From the IMG/VR virus record IMGVR_UViG_3300033571_009591, positions 20,216 through 84,215 of that record: a DNA stretch of 64,000 nt; one strand, written 5' to 3'. Source of the stretch: a virus. The stretch's first letter is position 1; every line of letters starts with the position of its first letter. Shown one piece after another: positions 62,894 to 64,000 of this stretch. The notes under the pieces are model-generated. The model worked only from the letters and a program-made list of their open reading frames with translations. It did no database searches and had not been told where the DNA came from. The position numbers and the translations under genes are program-made.

Positions 62894-64000
62894 ATGACAG
62901 CACATGTTAATGTCTCTGGGTGGAGATCTGTAGTAGCTCTTTATGTAAATGTTTCTGGCTGGAAAACAGTTAAAAATGGATATGTAAACGTAGCTGGCAC
63001 ATGGCGCACTTTTTTTACTTCTGTTCTTACCCCCACAATTGCGTCTAGAGTCACAATTTCACGCAGTAACGCAACGTACCCTTCAACTCTTACAGGCACT
63101 AACTTTAGATGGACTAACTCTACGTCCTTAACATACGTCTTTCAAAAATCTTCCGATAACTCTAACTTTGTAGACATAGGCTCTCCTGCTTTTATTGCTA
63201 ACCCTTCAGCTGGCTCTTCAAACACTGTAACCTACGCGCTTACACTTGCAGACATGCCTGCCTACACATCTTACTATCGTTTTGTCGTAACTGCGGTAAA
63301 CTCTACTTACTCTACGTCGGCTACATCTACTAGCACATCTGTATCGGTAAATCGCCCTGCGCCACTTAACACAGTGGCTCCAGTTATTTCTCCTACCTCT
63401 GGAACAGCAGGTGTCACTACCTACAGTGTAGTAAGCAATGGAACATGGAACCCAGAAGACGCAGATGGAATCTACGCGTATCAGTGGCAGTACAACGACC
63501 AAGGCTCTACATTCGTAAGTATTTCTGGAGCAACAAACTCAACCTATTCTCCACCATCTAACTTCTTATCGCTCTACGTGAGCCCTATCCGTTGTCGTGT
63601 AACTGCAACTAATCCTAGTGGCTCTACGGATGCGTTTTCTAACACGGCAACTGTAGCTTCTGCATTTACCGTTCCGACAGCTCCTCTAAATCTTTCACGT
63701 ACATTAGGTAATGGCGGCTCGAAGACATTTACCTGGTCAGCTCCTGCAAATGACGGCGGTACAGCGATTACGTCTTACCAATATAACCTTGACAGCTTAG
63801 GTTGGTTTACTACCTCGTCGAACAGTAGCCAGTCTCTTACCTTAACAGCAGGTGATCACGTTTTTCAGGTGCGCGCTGTAAATGCAGTTGGAGCTGGCGC
63901 AGCTGCGTCTACTGGCTCTTTTAGAGTACCTACTATTAACTCAGGACCGTCTGCAAGTTCGATAACTTCATCAAGCGCAACTATCTCGTGGACGTCTTCT
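62894..64000 (+). CDS. Ig/fibronectin-like tail protein (partial, runs off the window)
   Basis: Open from ATG 62894 to the right edge, at least 369 residues. It starts with two short WKTVKNGYVNVAGTWRTF-like repeats, typical of the N-terminus of actinophage tail fibres, followed by Ig-like domains (YAYQWQYNDQGSTFVSISGA) and a fibronectin type III domain (PLNLSRTLGNGGSKTFTWSA, ITSYQYNLDSLGWF, HVFQVRAVNAVGAG). Likely host-surface binding. Confidence 0.75.
   Translation, partial: MTAHVNVSGWRSVVALYVNVSGWKTVKNGYVNVAGTWRTFFTSVLTPTIASRVTISRSNATYPSTLTGTNFRWTNSTSLTYVFQKSSDNSNFVDIGSPAFIANPSAGSSNTVTYALTLADMPAYTSYYRFVVTAVNSTYSTSATSTSTSVSVNRPAPLNTVAPVISPTSGTAGVTTYSVVSNGTWNPEDADGIYAYQWQYNDQGSTFVSISGATNSTYSPPSNFLSLYVSPIRCRVTATNPSGSTDAFSNTATVASAFTVPTAPLNLSRTLGNGGSKTFTWSAPANDGGTAITSYQYNLDSLGWFTTSSNSSQSLTLTAGDHVFQVRAVNAVGAGAAASTGSFRVPTINSGPSASSITSSSATISWTSS

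Noticed and set aside
1-64000. tRNA genes, integrase, transposases and insertion sequences
   Set aside because: I looked for T-arm/acceptor patterns, tyrosine or serine integrase motifs and transposase motifs in the translated genes and found none that I could support.

Overview
The window is one contiguous piece of a tailed bacteriophage genome. It has no ribosomal RNA and no recognisable tRNA, the genes are short and tightly packed, and a full siphovirus head-tail operon fills the right half. The best host guess is a low-GC actinobacterium, for example a freshwater acI-type lineage. This rests on AT-rich coding sequence, an r1t-like holin, actinophage-type portal, protease, tail-terminator and minor-tail sequences, two operators matching the actinobacterial Crp/GlxR consensus, and some apparently leaderless genes. 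The host assignment is inference. Both ends are cut: a Lys/Ala-rich C-terminus ends at base 31 and a fibronectin-like tail protein runs off the right edge.

Bases 1-28,000 are the accessory half. It starts with a terminase-small-like gene and a GC-richer, gene-free, repeat-rich stretch (1310-2083). Then come roughly 65 small genes, nearly all rightward, in one- to four-gene cassettes. Most cassettes have their own sigma70-type promoter (TTGACA/TTGACT, 16-18 bp spacer, TATACT-like), an AAAGGGG ribosome site and a hairpin terminator. Recognisable products include an Api92-like protein, a MoxR AAA+ ATPase next to a HExxH/VWA protein, an XRE regulator, an ADP-ribosyltransferase-like protein, an HslV/proteasome-like peptidase, a secreted subtilisin-like protease, a CX5R phosphatase and many CxxC mini-proteins. 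The stretch ends with a lysis module (lysozyme, peptidoglycan-binding-like protein, holin), three leftward genes including a tandem-HTH regulator, and a 720-base regulatory or origin-like region.

The most unusual feature of this half is a dispersed 16-bp repeat, R1 (TAGCAAAAAGTAAAAA). I count 27 copies between 111 and 28068 and none in the structural half. It sits at gene and cassette boundaries, often supplying the stop codon of one gene and the first base of the ATG of the next. A second motif, R2 (AACTACAAACAACTTC), lies at a repeated spacing around several R1 copies and forms composite elements of about 100 bp. With the duplicated promoters and one promoter-terminator unit that contains no gene, this suggests a cassette-shuffling or boundary-element system. 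A strong small-RNA candidate lies at 19170-19257.

Bases 28,227-64,000 are the late operon. In order it holds a tandem-HTH protein, small conserved genes, portal, a Cys-rich structural protein, a 2359-residue protein ending in an atypical kinase domain, a 1732-residue capsid-protease polyprotein, the major capsid protein with a scaffold-like N-terminus, a second capsid-associated protein, major tail protein, neck proteins, tail assembly chaperones with a probable -1 frameshift, tape measure, distal tail and minor tail proteins. Several tail proteins share a repeated beta-rich module. No large terminase, polymerase or integrase is visible, so the genome must extend well beyond this window.
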